Shown: positions 52,505-61,719, numbered from the stretch's first letter. The stretch is 64,000 bases of DNA from Oceanospirillum multiglobuliferum (GCF_900167095.1 NZ_FUXG01000001.1:62001-126000), one strand, 5' to 3'. Numbers and translations are program-made. Notes: generated from the letters alone by a model not told the origin.

Positions 52505-53557
52505 ATGATTGCTATTCCATTACCCTTTGTGATTGCACTGCTACTGTCTATTTTAGCCATCCTGTTATTCATTCGACGCGAGGAGGGTACTCAGTCTGCT
52601 TTTGTTTTTATCGCTTTATGTGCACTGACTACCACCATTGTTGGTTTACGCTGGAGCTTTGATTACCCCTTATTTCGCTTACTTCAGCCAGTATTAGCCT
52701 CCTGTATACCTGTTACGGCTTGGTACTGTTTTTCTAGCGCACACAATCGCCATAAGTTTTACCTCTGGCACCTATTACCACCAATATTGGTTATGCTTAG
52801 CGCCTTTACTTATCCTTTCTGGAGACCACCTTTAGATCCTATTCTAACGTTACTTTATATTGGCTATGGAGTGGCGCTGATTAATGCTTCTTTTAAAACA
52901 TCTAGAATGCCTGAGCGAGTACGCTTTTCAGATATTGACAAGGCGTTAAAAGCAGAGCGCATAGCAGGTAGTATGTTGTTAATGTCAGCTTGCATAGATG
53001 GTGCATTAGCAATAGATTTCACCTTTTTTACAGGTACTCATGCACTCGTGATTCTTGCGATTGGTCACACGGTGCTCTTACCAGTACTCTCCATTGCAGT
53101 AATAATGGTTAGTCTTAGTATTGTACCCTCCGTGGATGAAGCCTCTAAGCAAGATGCAAAATACCCACCCGTTGAAACGTCAAAAGAAAAGCCTCATAAC
53201 TCACTAACAGATGATGAAATTAAAGAAATCGTGAACAAAATAGATACTCTGATCACATCAAAAGAGATCTTTTTAGATCCAGATTTGACACTTGATAGAC
53301 TTGCCCGAAAAGCCTGTATTCCAGCTCGCCAAATATCAGTCGCAATTAATAAAATTTATGGGCGAAATGTTTCTCAGGTCGTCAATGAATACCGTATTGA
53401 GCGTGCCAAGACACTACTGGTTAACAGCAACAAAACAATCACTCAAATCTATCTGGAGTCTGGCTTTCAAACCAAATCTAACTTCAACAGAGAGTTTTCT
53501 CGTGTAACAGAGCAAACACCAAGTGCCTTTCGGCGCGCTCATTTAAAAAGCACTTAA
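52505..53557 (+). CDS. Membrane-bound AraC-family regulator
   Basis: Protein of 350 residues. The first 210 residues hold about six or seven membrane segments, then a polar linker (residues 214-245). A C-terminal AraC DNA-binding domain follows (LTLDRLARKACIPARQISVAINKIYG, ITQIYLESGFQTKSNFNREFSRVT). This architecture places a regulator in the inner membrane, where it can respond to an envelope or lipid signal. It is divergent from the DUF805-lipoprotein pair, which it may control. Confidence 0.85.
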   Translation: MIAIPLPFVIALLLSILAILLFIRREEGTQSAFVFIALCALTTTIVGLRWSFDYPLFRLLQPVLASCIPVTAWYCFSSAHNRHKFYLWHLLPPILVMLSAFTYPFWRPPLDPILTLLYIGYGVALINASFKTSRMPERVRFSDIDKALKAERIAGSMLLMSACIDGALAIDFTFFTGTHALVILAIGHTVLLPVLSIAVIMVSLSIVPSVDEASKQDAKYPPVETSKEKPHNSLTDDEIKEIVNKIDTLITSKEIFLDPDLTLDRLARKACIPARQISVAINKIYGRNVSQVVNEYRIERAKTLLVNSNKTITQIYLESGFQTKSNFNREFSRVTEQTPSAFRRAHLKST

Positions 53558-53658
53558 AAGAGTGCTGGAAAGATCACTTGCTGAAGCGTTTGACGGGAAG
53601 TTCCCAGCAGTTGGGCACAGGCAAAGTAGAATGAGTAAAGGGTGTCGCGGGGATTAAG

Positions 53659-53700
53659 ATCCCACTCCATAAAAACAGCAGAGGTTGCTGTGGGATTTTT
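53659..53700 (+). terminator. Possible terminator of the membrane AraC gene
   Basis: ATCCCA/TGGGAT encloses a second stem ACAGCA/TGCTGT, and TTTTT follows directly. It lies about 100 bp after the stop codon. The space to the next gene (53701-53834) holds only the dyad noted separately. Confidence 0.45.
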
Positions 53701-53763
53701 AGGGGTGTCTGGAGCGAAGGACAAGAGCCTTCAAAAAACTTCGAATACATTAGGGTAAAACTA

Positions 53764-53795
53764 CCTCGTTGTTGAAAGTACTTACAACAACGAGG
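53764..53795 (-). terminator. 11-bp perfect hairpin downstream of htpX
   Basis: CCTCGTTGTTG/CAACAACGAGG with a 10-base loop. On the minus strand it is followed by TAGTTTTA, so it may end the htpX transcript, although the T-tract is weak. Confidence 0.45.
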
Positions 53796-53834
53796 GGAAC
53801 CAAACACTGGCTTACGGCTAGCTTCAGGTCAATA

Positions 53835-54731
53835 CTATCGACGAGCAGCCTGCTGCAAAGCTTCGATACGCTCTTCCAGTGGTGGATGAGAGGCAAACAA
53901 AGCCGCCAATCCTGACTTGCGCCCTGTTTTAATACCAAAAGCAGTCAACGTATCAGGCATCTGGCTCGGCATCTCCTGCTCTGCTTTTAGACGCTGTAAA
54001 GCACTGATCATCGCAGCAGAACTGGCTAAGCTAGCACCTGCCGCATCAGCACGGAATTCACGCCAGCGTGAAAATCTCATCACGATGATGGAAGCCAGAA
54101 TGCCCAGTAAAATTTCCGCCACAATGCTCACCACATAATAGGCAATCCCTGGGCCTGAAGACTCCTCTTCATCATTCTTCAGGAACTGATCAACAGTATG
54201 ACCAATGATACGTGCGAAGAACATCACAAAGGTATTCACCACACCCTGAATCAGGGACATGGTGACCATATCACCGTTGGCAACATGGCCTATTTCATGC
54301 GCTAAAACGGCACGCACTTCATCTGGGCTCATGCGCTGTAATAAGCCCGCACTCACCGCCACTAAAGCGTCATTCCGATTCCAGCCTGTTGCAAAAGCGT
54401 TGGACTCCATTGCAGGAAAAATACCCACAGTCGGCATTTTAATCCCCGCCTTCTGCGATAACTCTGCAACTGTTTCCATTAACCACGCTTCCGTTTGGTT
54501 ACGCGGCTGTTCAATAATCTGAGTTCCCGTGCTCATCTTTGCCATTGTTTTAGACAATAACAACGACACAATCGAACCGGCCATACCAAAGACCGCACAG
54601 AAAATCAGTAAACTAGTTAGGTTGAGTGACGAGCCTTGTATAAAGCTGCCCACACCTAGCAGGCTTAAGGTAACACTGGCTACCAAAACCACCGCAAGGT
54701 TGGTTAAAAGAAAAAGGGCTATACGCATCAT
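53835..54731 (-). CDS. htpX: Membrane zinc metalloprotease HtpX
   Basis: Inner-membrane quality-control protease of 298 residues. Two N-terminal membrane segments are followed by the zinc site H145-E-I-G-H149, two further hydrophobic segments (residues about 157-172 and 195-215) and the third ligand region [10 protein letters not shown]. The C-terminus has the SHPPLEERI motif. The N-terminus [15 protein letters not shown] matches E. coli HtpX. GGAGAT lies 10 bp upstream. In E. coli it is induced by envelope stress through CpxR; I cannot confirm such a site here. Confidence 0.95.
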   Translation of the reverse strand: MMRIALFLLTNLAVVLVASVTLSLLGVGSFIQGSSLNLTSLLIFCAVFGMAGSIVSLLLSKTMAKMSTGTQIIEQPRNQTEAWLMETVAELSQKAGIKMPTVGIFPAMESNAFATGWNRNDALVAVSAGLLQRMSPDEVRAVLAHEIGHVANGDMVTMSLIQGVVNTFVMFFARIIGHTVDQFLKNDEEESSGPGIAYYVVSIVAEILLGILASIIVMRFSRWREFRADAAGASLASSAAMISALQRLKAEQEMPSQMPDTLTAFGIKTGRKSGLAALFASHPPLEERIEALQQAARR

Positions 54732-54846
54732 AATAGCGTTATCTCCATTGAAGATGTTGCTGGTTGATTTGCTACATTAGATTGGGGCAAGTACAACTGG
54801 TTCAAGTTTTACCGCCCCATATTTTCAAGATCAAAAACCAATCACG

Positions 54847-56061
54847 CTATTGCTTATACTTGCTTAAGAAGCGTGCGATACGGTTGATCGCCTCTTCTAA
54901 CTGATCCATATAAGGTAAAGACACGATACGGAAATGATCCGGCTCAGGCCAATTGAAGGCCGTACCTTGTACGACTAAGAGTTTTTCCTGTTTAAGCAGG
55001 TCGTAGGCAAATTTCTCATCATCGTGGATATTAAACCGTTTCACATCCAGCTTAGGGAACAGATACAGCGCGCCCTTAGGTTTAACACAGCTGACTCCCG
55101 GAATATTATCCAGCATCTCCCAAGCCAGATCCCGCTGCTCTTTTAAACGACCGCCGGGCAGTATCAAATCGTTAATACTTTGATACCCTCCCAATGCGGT
55201 TTGCACCGCATGTTGTGCGGGCACGTTGGCACACAAGCGCATGGAGGAGAGCATGTTTAGCCCTTCAATGAAATCTGTCGCATAATGTTTATTACCACTG
55301 ACAATCATCCAGCCAGAGCGGAAGCCTGCCACGCGATAAGATTTTGACAAGCCATTAAATGTCAAAAACAGCACATCATCCGCCAAGCTGGCAATTGAGG
55401 TGTGTTGAGCGTCGTCATATAAAATTTTGTCGTAAATCTCATCAGATAACAGCACCAAATTGTGCTCTCGAGCGATCTCAATCAACTCCAACAAGATGGA
55501 CTCAGGATATAAAGCCCCTGTTGGGTTGTTTGGATTGATAATCACAAGACCTTTGGTTTTAGGTGTGATTTTGCTGCGAATATCCGCTAAGTCTGGATAC
55601 CAATCAGACTGTTCATCACAGATATAATGCACCGCTTTACCACCCGCTAAACGAGAGGCTGCCGTCCAAAGAGGGTAGTCAGGTGCCGGAATAAGGATCT
55701 CATCACCATCGTTAAGCAGCCCTTGAACAGCCATCGCAATCAGCTCACTGACACCATTGCCTAAGTAAATATCTTCAATACCAACATTGGCAATTTTCTT
55801 GCGTTGACACTCTTGCATCACCGCTTTACGCGCCGAATACAAACCTTTCGATTCACAATAACCTTGGGCATTGGGCAGGTTATAAAGTACATCCTGTAGA
55901 ATCTCTTCAGGTGCCTCAAAACCGAAAGGGGCTGGATTACCGATATTCAGCTTTAGGATACGGTGACCTTCCTCTTCCATGCGTTTGGCTTCTTCAAGCA
56001 CAGGTCCACGGATGTCATAACACACGTTGTTTAGCTTTGTGGACTTCTTAATGGTTTGCAT
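54847..56061 (-). CDS. alaA: Glutamate-pyruvate aminotransferase
   Basis: PLP-dependent class I aminotransferase of 404 residues, the main alanine-forming enzyme in E. coli (YfbQ). The N-terminus (KSTKLNNVCYDIRGPVLEEAKR), PNNPTGA, and the PLP Lys in NGLSKSYRVAGFRSGW closely follow E. coli AlaA. The ATG at 56061 gives an N-terminus of the E. coli length, with GGAA upstream; the ATG at 56082 would add seven residues. It is monocistronic. Confidence 0.93.
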   Translation of the reverse strand: MQTIKKSTKLNNVCYDIRGPVLEEAKRMEEEGHRILKLNIGNPAPFGFEAPEEILQDVLYNLPNAQGYCESKGLYSARKAVMQECQRKKIANVGIEDIYLGNGVSELIAMAVQGLLNDGDEILIPAPDYPLWTAASRLAGGKAVHYICDEQSDWYPDLADIRSKITPKTKGLVIINPNNPTGALYPESILLELIEIAREHNLVLLSDEIYDKILYDDAQHTSIASLADDVLFLTFNGLSKSYRVAGFRSGWMIVSGNKHYATDFIEGLNMLSSMRLCANVPAQHAVQTALGGYQSINDLILPGGRLKEQRDLAWEMLDNIPGVSCVKPKGALYLFPKLDVKRFNIHDDEKFAYDLLKQEKLLVVQGTAFNWPEPDHFRIVSLPYMDQLEEAINRIARFLSKYKQ

Positions 56062-56279
56062 ACAAATTCCGTTGATGGGCATAGTCTCTAGTTAATTTCA
56101 ACTTTATACTAGAGAGCGTCAATAGGGCTGGAAAGATCTCTATCTTAATGAATTTCAAACAACTTGGTAAGGCGTCTAAATAAGCCAAACTTAATGACTC
56201 ATTGGTTTTTTAGCGGTTCATGATATGCTCACGAAGACTGAAGCGCTCATTAAAATAAAAACCATAAAGGAGATCAAGC

Positions 56280-57062
56280 ATGACAGGTGAAGCTCTAGTA
56301 TTACGTCAAGATAGCGAAGGTATCGCACACTTAACTTTGAATCGTGCAAAAGCTTATAACGCATTGTCTTTAGACTGTATGCAAGCATTGATACAGCAGC
56401 TGCAAATACTGTCTGAAGACAAAACGATTAAAGTTGTGATTTTATCTGGCGCGGGCAATGGGTTTTGCGCAGGCCATGATCTGCGTGAAATGAATGCCAA
56501 CCCTTCTGAAGATTTTTATCAAACCACATTCAGCACCTGCGCCGAATTGATGAGTCTGATTCAGCAGATTCCTCAACCTGTTATCGCTCAAGTGCACGGT
56601 ATCGCCACCGCAGCAGGTTGCCAACTGGTTGCCACCTGTGACTTAGCTTATGCTGCTGATAATGCTCGGTTTTCAACACCTGGGGTCAATATCGGCCTAT
56701 TTTGCTCAACACCGATGGTAGCATTAACACGAGCAGTACACCGTAAGCAGGCGATGGAAATGCTACTCACAGGAGAGATGATCAATGCCGAGCGCGCAGT
56801 CAACATTGGGCTAGTCAATGCTACAGTACCAGAGGAGCAGTTAGCGGATGAAGTACTACGCGTAGCACAGATTATTGCGGCAAAATCCTCTTATACCTTA
56901 AAGGTTGGCAAAGAGGCCTTTTATCAACAAGCCGAGATGAATCAACAGCAAGCCTACGCACATTGCAGCCGAGTAATGACAGAGAATATGCTGGCACAAG
57001 ATGCCCAAGAGGGAATTGATGCATTTTTAACCAAACGCAGCCCCTGTTGGCAAGGTCGTTAG
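56280..57062 (+). CDS. Crotonase-family protein, ECHDC3-like, catalytic Glu pair absent
   Basis: Enoyl-CoA hydratase/isomerase superfamily protein of 260 residues. The oxyanion-hole segments (GFCAGHDLREM, GIATAAGC) are intact. However, the two Glu used by true hydratases are replaced: Q115 in AAGCQLVATCDLAYA and G135 in FSTPGVNIGLF. The same changes mark ECHDC3-type proteins, which are probably not classical hydratases and may act on other acyl-CoAs. A clear AAGGAGAT precedes the ATG. It is monocistronic and ends 20 bp before a convergent GGDEF gene. Confidence 0.85.
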   Translation: MTGEALVLRQDSEGIAHLTLNRAKAYNALSLDCMQALIQQLQILSEDKTIKVVILSGAGNGFCAGHDLREMNANPSEDFYQTTFSTCAELMSLIQQIPQPVIAQVHGIATAAGCQLVATCDLAYAADNARFSTPGVNIGLFCSTPMVALTRAVHRKQAMEMLLTGEMINAERAVNIGLVNATVPEEQLADEVLRVAQIIAAKSSYTLKVGKEAFYQQAEMNQQQAYAHCSRVMTENMLAQDAQEGIDAFLTKRSPCWQGR

Positions 57063-57082
57063 ACGAGAGATGATTCAGGCAC

Positions 57083-58315
57083 TTAACAAGCCTGAATCAC
57101 TTTATTACGCCCCGTTTTTTTCGCTTCATACAGCGAGTTATCCACTCGCTGCAAAACCTCAGAAACATCCTCTCCCACTTTCAATTCACCAGCACCGATG
57201 CTGGTGGTAAAACGAACAGGTTCATTGTCTTTTGACGTGACCCAAGCTTGCTCACAACGCGCCCGAATACGTTCAGCAGCCTTCATCGCATTATCAATTG
57301 TTGTACCGGGTAAAATTGCAGCAAACTCTTCACCACCATAACGAGTCAAGATATCGCTGTTTCTCAACTCCTCCTTCATGATTTGACTGAAAGATTGCAG
57401 TACCTTGTCACCCGTTAAATGACCATGAGTGTCATTGATACGTTTAAAGCGATCTAAATCAAGCATTAACACACTGACGGGCGGTCTAGTGGAGTTACTC
57501 TCCCAATGCTCTGTCAACTCGCTTAATCGCTCCATCATCACACGACGATTTAGTAGTCCCGTCAAAGGATCACGAGTGGCTTGACGGTATAAGCGTAGCA
57601 ACATATGCAACTGAGCCTGATTTGCCCACAGTGCAATAATTAGCAATGTACTGATCAACCAAAGGTCTTTAAAGCCTTCGAGCGAAAACAAAGTGCCTGC
57701 AAAAAAATCGTTATATAACAACGTAAGAATCAAACAGGCACCCAGTACCACACTCTCCAGAATGGTCAAAGGGAAAACACTTAAAATAGCAACCAACAAA
57801 AACGGTATAAAGCTGTAGCCGATTAATGATGTGTTGCTATGCACTAACTGAAATAAGCTTGCGGTGTAAAATATGGCAGGAAACGCAATCAATAACGTTA
57901 GGCAGAATAAACTGTGCTGCAAGTTACGCTTACGCACATTGTTGATAAACAGTAGCGTGATCATAGCGGCAAACAGAGAAAAGCGATAAAACGCAATCAC
58001 ACCTATATCTTCTGATTCCAGTAACAGATAGTCCATAGGAATCCAAAGCGGTGCAAATATCGCAAACACAACACTTAAGATGTTTACCCTAGTACGAATA
58101 TACTCACTACGCGCCGCATTAAAGTCATCGGAGTGATAACGATTCGTTAAAGTGTCAAAGATGTTTAGCTCTGTTAGCTTACGATACAGGCTTCCAGCGG
58201 CCTCTTCCTGCATTAGAGTGGCAAACTGACGGCGCTCGGTGTTCTTTCCACCTTGTTTGGCAGAAGCACTATCAGAGGAGGTATTTGGTTGACTTATAGT
58301 TGTGGTATCTGACAT
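57083..58315 (-). CDS. Membrane diguanylate cyclase (GGDEF)
   Basis: Protein of 410 residues. A 60-residue cytosolic N-terminus leads into about six membrane segments (residues 75-235). A GGDEF domain follows with active site RYGGEEF and an inhibitory RxxD (RNSD) five residues before. LDLDRFKRINDTHGH and DNSLYEAKKTGRN are intact, so the enzyme should be active and feedback-inhibited. It shares its layout with the GGDEF protein at 21163 but the membrane parts differ. It is monocistronic. Confidence 0.9.
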   Translation of the reverse strand: MSDTTTISQPNTSSDSASAKQGGKNTERRQFATLMQEEAAGSLYRKLTELNIFDTLTNRYHSDDFNAARSEYIRTRVNILSVVFAIFAPLWIPMDYLLLESEDIGVIAFYRFSLFAAMITLLFINNVRKRNLQHSLFCLTLLIAFPAIFYTASLFQLVHSNTSLIGYSFIPFLLVAILSVFPLTILESVVLGACLILTLLYNDFFAGTLFSLEGFKDLWLISTLLIIALWANQAQLHMLLRLYRQATRDPLTGLLNRRVMMERLSELTEHWESNSTRPPVSVLMLDLDRFKRINDTHGHLTGDKVLQSFSQIMKEELRNSDILTRYGGEEFAAILPGTTIDNAMKAAERIRARCEQAWVTSKDNEPVRFTTSIGAGELKVGEDVSEVLQRVDNSLYEAKKTGRNKVIQAC

Positions 58316-58464
58316 TAAGGCCCCAGAGGAGAATGCCTAAAGAAAAACCGCGTTAGGGTAGCAAAATTCACAGCCAGATTATTGACTTAAGTCACAAAAG
58401 AAAGAGGAACATACTTTGTTATAAGGGCTGGAGCTTAAATATCGCTGAGCCAGCCGCTTATCAA

Positions 58465-59412
58465 CTATTGGTTTTCACCATGATTTAGAGAGGGTAGACC
58501 TACTTCATTCAAGACTGACGAATCTGCCTGCACAGGCTGTACTGCTTGCTCAGTATTTTCATCTTCTAACACTGGCTCAGGAATATCATCAGGCTTTTCT
58601 AAGCTAATACGCCCCATGTGACCTGCCCGTAAGTCATTAAGAAGTACTTCCGCTGCTTTATGCCAGTCTACTTCACCACCAGACCTAATACCGCCACGCT
58701 TACTGGCAATCAATTGTAAAATGTCCTCTGCCGTTTCTGGCAGACTATTCATCTTATAGCGCTGTATCAAAGCTTTTGGATAGCGAATCGCTAACTCTGC
58801 TGCTGCAAACATCGCAATATCTAGGTAGTCAACAGCAGTATTACGAATAGCACCAGAGGTCGCCAAACGATACGCGCTGTTCTGATCCTCAATACGCGGC
58901 CACAGAACGCCTGGGGTATCAATAATTGCAATCCCCGTGTCTAAAATAATTTTCTGCTGGCGCTTAGTCACGGCTGGCTCATTGCCCACTTTAGCAACCT
59001 TCTTACCTGCCAGACTATTAATCAATGTTGACTTACCAACATTAGGAATACCCATAACCATAACTCGTACAGCACGGTCTTTGCGTACTTGTCCTGCCAT
59101 CTCTTTACAAATTTTAGGAATTTGGCGCAGGGTTTTTGAGTCGGTAGTAGTAACAGGAATTGCCCGTGTATTTACCTCAGACTCAAAATGCCGCAGCCAC
59201 AGCTTGGTGATAACAGGATCGGCCAAATCATCTCGACTTAGAATTTTCAAACAGGGCTTATTACCACGAATTTCAGCTAACATAGGGTTTTCGCTGGAAT
59301 AAGGTAAACGGGCATCAAGCACTTCAATGATGACATCAATTTCAGGCAGCGCGTCTTTTATTTGACGGCGCGCTTTATTCATGTGACCGGGGTACCAGCC
59401 TAACATGGGCAA
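58465..59412 (-). CDS. Ribosome biogenesis GTPase, YlqF/RbgA-like
   Basis: Circularly permuted GTPase of 315 residues. The order G4-G1-G3 is seen: a G4-position segment ILSRDDLAD, G1 MGIPNVGKST and G3 IIDTPGV. The N-terminal MPMLGWYPGHMNKA is the family hallmark. RbgA matures the large ribosomal subunit. G4 reads SRDD rather than NKxD, which might weaken guanine specificity. The last 50 residues are acidic and low in complexity. It is monocistronic; msrB lies 121 bp upstream in the same direction. Confidence 0.88.
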   Translation of the reverse strand: MPMLGWYPGHMNKARRQIKDALPEIDVIIEVLDARLPYSSENPMLAEIRGNKPCLKILSRDDLADPVITKLWLRHFESEVNTRAIPVTTTDSKTLRQIPKICKEMAGQVRKDRAVRVMVMGIPNVGKSTLINSLAGKKVAKVGNEPAVTKRQQKIILDTGIAIIDTPGVLWPRIEDQNSAYRLATSGAIRNTAVDYLDIAMFAAAELAIRYPKALIQRYKMNSLPETAEDILQLIASKRGGIRSGGEVDWHKAAEVLLNDLRAGHMGRISLEKPDDIPEPVLEDENTEQAVQPVQADSSVLNEVGLPSLNHGENQ

Positions 59413-59533
59413 CTCCAGAGCATTATCGAGGCAAAATAACAGCGCCCAAGCACAGGGCAGATAAACGACAGATTATAGCAGCCGTTCTTACTTAAACTAT
59501 AACGATAATCTCATGGCATGCTCAGATGGACGA

Positions 59534-59938
59534 TTACGCGTTGTCGACAGCGGCAGTGAAATCTAGAGATGCAGAGTTCACACAGTAGCGTAAACCTGTT
59601 GGGGCAGGGCCGTCTGAAAAAACGTGACCTAAATGAGACTCACAATTCTGACAACGAATTTCAATACGTACCATGCCATGACTGTAGTCATTGAGTTCCT
59701 GAATCACATCAGGGGTAATGGGCTGATAATAGCTCGGCCAACCACTACCTGAATCATATTTATGAGCGGAGCTGAATAGCGGTGTTTTACAGCAAGCACA
59801 CAGATACTGGCCTACGTCATGATGATTGTAATATTTTCCAGTAAAGGCTGGTTCAGTTCCACCACAACGACAGATCGCATACTGTTCAGGTGTAAGATCC
59901 TGCTGCCATTGTTGATCGCTTTTTTGATCTTTAGACAT
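59534..59938 (-). CDS. msrB: Peptide methionine-R-sulfoxide reductase
   Basis: Repairs methionine-R-sulfoxide in proteins. The 134-residue protein has the two zinc CxxC pairs (CACC and CQNC), the SGSGWPSYY segment, and the catalytic Cys in [10 protein letters not shown]. Possible resolving Cys lie in ICRCGGTE near the N-terminus. Start: AGGGGAATCT lies upstream of the ATG at 59938; the longer frame to 59953 is not needed. There is no signal peptide, so it is cytosolic. Confidence 0.94.
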   Translation of the reverse strand: MSKDQKSDQQWQQDLTPEQYAICRCGGTEPAFTGKYYNHHDVGQYLCACCKTPLFSSAHKYDSGSGWPSYYQPITPDVIQELNDYSHGMVRIEIRCQNCESHLGHVFSDGPAPTGLRYCVNSASLDFTAAVDNA

Positions 59939-60001
59939 ATAGATTCCCCTCACTGAAACTGACTAGAATATAGCGATACATTTAACAATGTGCACACAAG
60001 C

Positions 60002-60778
60002 TTAGTCGTAAACTTGTTTTTTCTTCCATTCGTCTTCTTTTTCAACCATTTTTTCTAGTTCTTTACTCAACTGATCTGTCTTGCTGCCTTCTAAACGAGC
60101 TTTCTGCTCTTGACGAGTAGCCTCCTCCTCTAGCGCATCAATGCGTTTCTTGGTAGCTAAAATCTGGTCCGTAAAGCTACCATCTTGGTTATGCTTACCC
60201 ATTTCGCTAATCACACGGCGATAATGAATAGCCGCAATTTTAGGCTTCATCTCTCGCTCAGATTTCTTACCCGCAGAGATATAAACTTCAATAATAGTTT
60301 GAGTAAAAGCTTTACGAAGTTGCTTAAGGAAGCTTTGCGCTATGCCGTGAGATATCTTCTTCTCTTGATACTGTATCGTGATATGTTTATGAAGCAGTTT
60401 CAAATTCCGACGTACATTATTGGCAGTTTGGATATCAGTTACTGGCACAACAGAGACATTTTTATTTTGAGTGGCAAACTCAACCATCTGTTTTGCATTT
60501 TCAAGGTGCTTGGCAACTTTATCATCAGGGTCTGCATCAAACTGTTGCTGCAACAACTCAGCAACATTACGCGCCAAATGCACTCGCATATTCTGATCAA
60601 GGTAATGCGCAGGGATCTCTTCCATCAAAAACATCAAATTTCTCGCGCGATCACCCAGCGAACGTAGATGTCTAATCTGTTCGATACGTTTTTTTTCAGC
60701 ATTTTGCTTTGAATACACCACGACAATAACGCCAATGGCCAATAACAAAACAACGCCTACGAGTATCATCGATGTCAT
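60002..60778 (-). CDS. Membrane-anchored coiled-coil protein of unknown function
   Basis: I do not recognise a family. The 258-residue protein has one N-terminal membrane segment (residues 4-22, MILVGVVLLLAIGVIVVVY) and a large, highly charged, mostly helical cytoplasmic part. Its end (about residues 205-250) has the heptad-like pattern of a coiled coil (IDALEEEATRQEQKA, LSKELEKMVEKEDEWKKK). There are few Cys and no catalytic motif. It sits alone upstream of msrB in the same direction. Confidence 0.72.
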   Translation of the reverse strand: MTSMILVGVVLLLAIGVIVVVYSKQNAEKKRIEQIRHLRSLGDRARNLMFLMEEIPAHYLDQNMRVHLARNVAELLQQQFDADPDDKVAKHLENAKQMVEFATQNKNVSVVPVTDIQTANNVRRNLKLLHKHITIQYQEKKISHGIAQSFLKQLRKAFTQTIIEVYISAGKKSEREMKPKIAAIHYRRVISEMGKHNQDGSFTDQILATKKRIDALEEEATRQEQKARLEGSKTDQLSKELEKMVEKEDEWKKKQVYD

Positions 60779-61049
60779 TCCCAGGTTCCCTTTTTCCTGT
60801 TTATCTCTAAAAGAGGCTCAACACTATGGCACAGTTAGCAACAAAGACAACATAGCCTGAACTTCAGTATATCGGCCAGAACTATAGAAATATTAAGGTT
60901 AACTGCACTAACAGATCATTCACAATGATGAATAATAAGAGAAAATGCGCTTAGGTGCGAATTTTACGCCAAAGTACCTCCCCATGATAATACCTATACG
61001 CTTGCTTAAATAGTGCGGAAAGCTTTTGATAAGAAAAGAAAAAAAAGTG
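60779..61049. other. Gene-free region before the tRNA array
   Basis: This stretch holds the start region of the minus-strand membrane protein gene and AT-rich sequence. I see no further gene or RNA. The tRNA promoter begins at 61050. Confidence 0.5.
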
Positions 61050-61078
61050 TTGACAGGTTTTTAAAACGTCAATAAAAT
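61050..61078 (+). promoter_or_regulatory. Strong tRNA-array promoter with GC-rich discriminator
   Basis: TTGACA (61050-61055), a 17-bp spacer and TAAAAT (61073-61078) lie 38 bp upstream of the first tRNA. The following GCGCGCC is a GC-rich discriminator typical of stringently controlled stable-RNA promoters. An A-rich tract just upstream (61032-61046) may act as an UP element. Confidence 0.88.
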
Positions 61079-61116
61079 GCGCGCCATCCTTCGATGAGGG
61101 ATTGATTGAAAGCCAC

Positions 61117-61192
61117 GTCCCATTCGTCTAGTGGCCTAGGACACCGCCCTTTCACGGCGGTAACAGGGGTTCGAACCCCCTATGGGACGCCA
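61117..61192 (+). tRNA. tRNA-Glu(TTC), copy 1 of the array
   Basis: A 76-nt cloverleaf with encoded CCA, anticodon loop CTTTCAC. It is identical to the copies at 61359 and, in inverse orientation, at 9351. Confidence 0.97.
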
Positions 61193-61253
61193 CTTATCAA
61201 TTAGAGAGCATAATCGATCTAATTGAATAGAAACTAGATTTTATAGTTGATAA

Positions 61254-61328
61254 GCGGGAATAGCTCAGTGGTAGAGCACAACCTTGCCAAGGTTGGGGTC
61301 GCGAGTTCGAGCCTCGTTTCCCGCTCCA
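61254..61328 (+). tRNA. tRNA-Gly(GCC), copy 1 of the array
   Basis: A 75-nt cloverleaf with encoded CCA, anticodon loop TTGCCAA giving GCC. It is identical to the copy at 61478. Confidence 0.97.
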
Positions 61329-61358
61329 TTACATTAAATTTAGTATACAGATTATATA

Positions 61359-61434
61359 GTCCCATTCGTCTAGTGGCCTAGGACACCGCCCTTTCACGGC
61401 GGTAACAGGGGTTCGAACCCCCTATGGGACGCCA
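61359..61434 (+). tRNA. tRNA-Glu(TTC), copy 2 of the array
   Basis: It is identical in all 76 bases to the copy at 61117. The flanking spacers differ, so the duplication has diverged outside the tRNAs. Confidence 0.97.
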
Positions 61435-61477
61435 CCTTTAAGCTTTGATCTATCCGATCTACAGCTAAGAATATAAA

Positions 61478-61552
61478 GCGGGAATAGCTCAGTGGTAGAG
61501 CACAACCTTGCCAAGGTTGGGGTCGCGAGTTCGAGCCTCGTTTCCCGCTCCA
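61478..61552 (+). tRNA. tRNA-Gly(GCC), copy 2 of the array
   Basis: It is identical to the copy at 61254 and is the last tRNA of the array. A small TTAAAAC/GTTTTAA hairpin follows at 61559-61575. Confidence 0.97.
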
Positions 61553-61558
61553 TTTTGA

Positions 61559-61575
61559 TTAAAACCTCGTTTTAA
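61559..61575 (+). terminator. Possible weak terminator after the tRNA array
   Basis: A 7-bp A/T-rich stem TTAAAAC/GTTTTAA with a 3-base loop is followed by CTTCTTG. There is no real T-run, so read-through into the ABC genes is possible. Confidence 0.3.
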
Positions 61576-61719
61576 CTTCTTGAATTAAATCAACTAGCAT
61601 CACCGCTATTAGATGAATCTATTTTGACTTGTAATCAGGGCTCCCTGACCTTATATCCTTCAATCAGCTTTGTACTTTCTCCTGCATTTTATCTACTGCA
61701 ATTAATCAGGTAATTCAAT

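Noticed and set aside
53574-53807. 77-codon minus-strand frame after the membrane AraC gene
   Set aside because: It spans two hairpins, has no ribosome binding site and no protein-like pattern.
60185-60667. 160-codon plus-strand frame within the coiled-coil protein gene
   Set aside because: It is antisense to a frame with a clear membrane segment, coiled-coil pattern and ribosome binding site.
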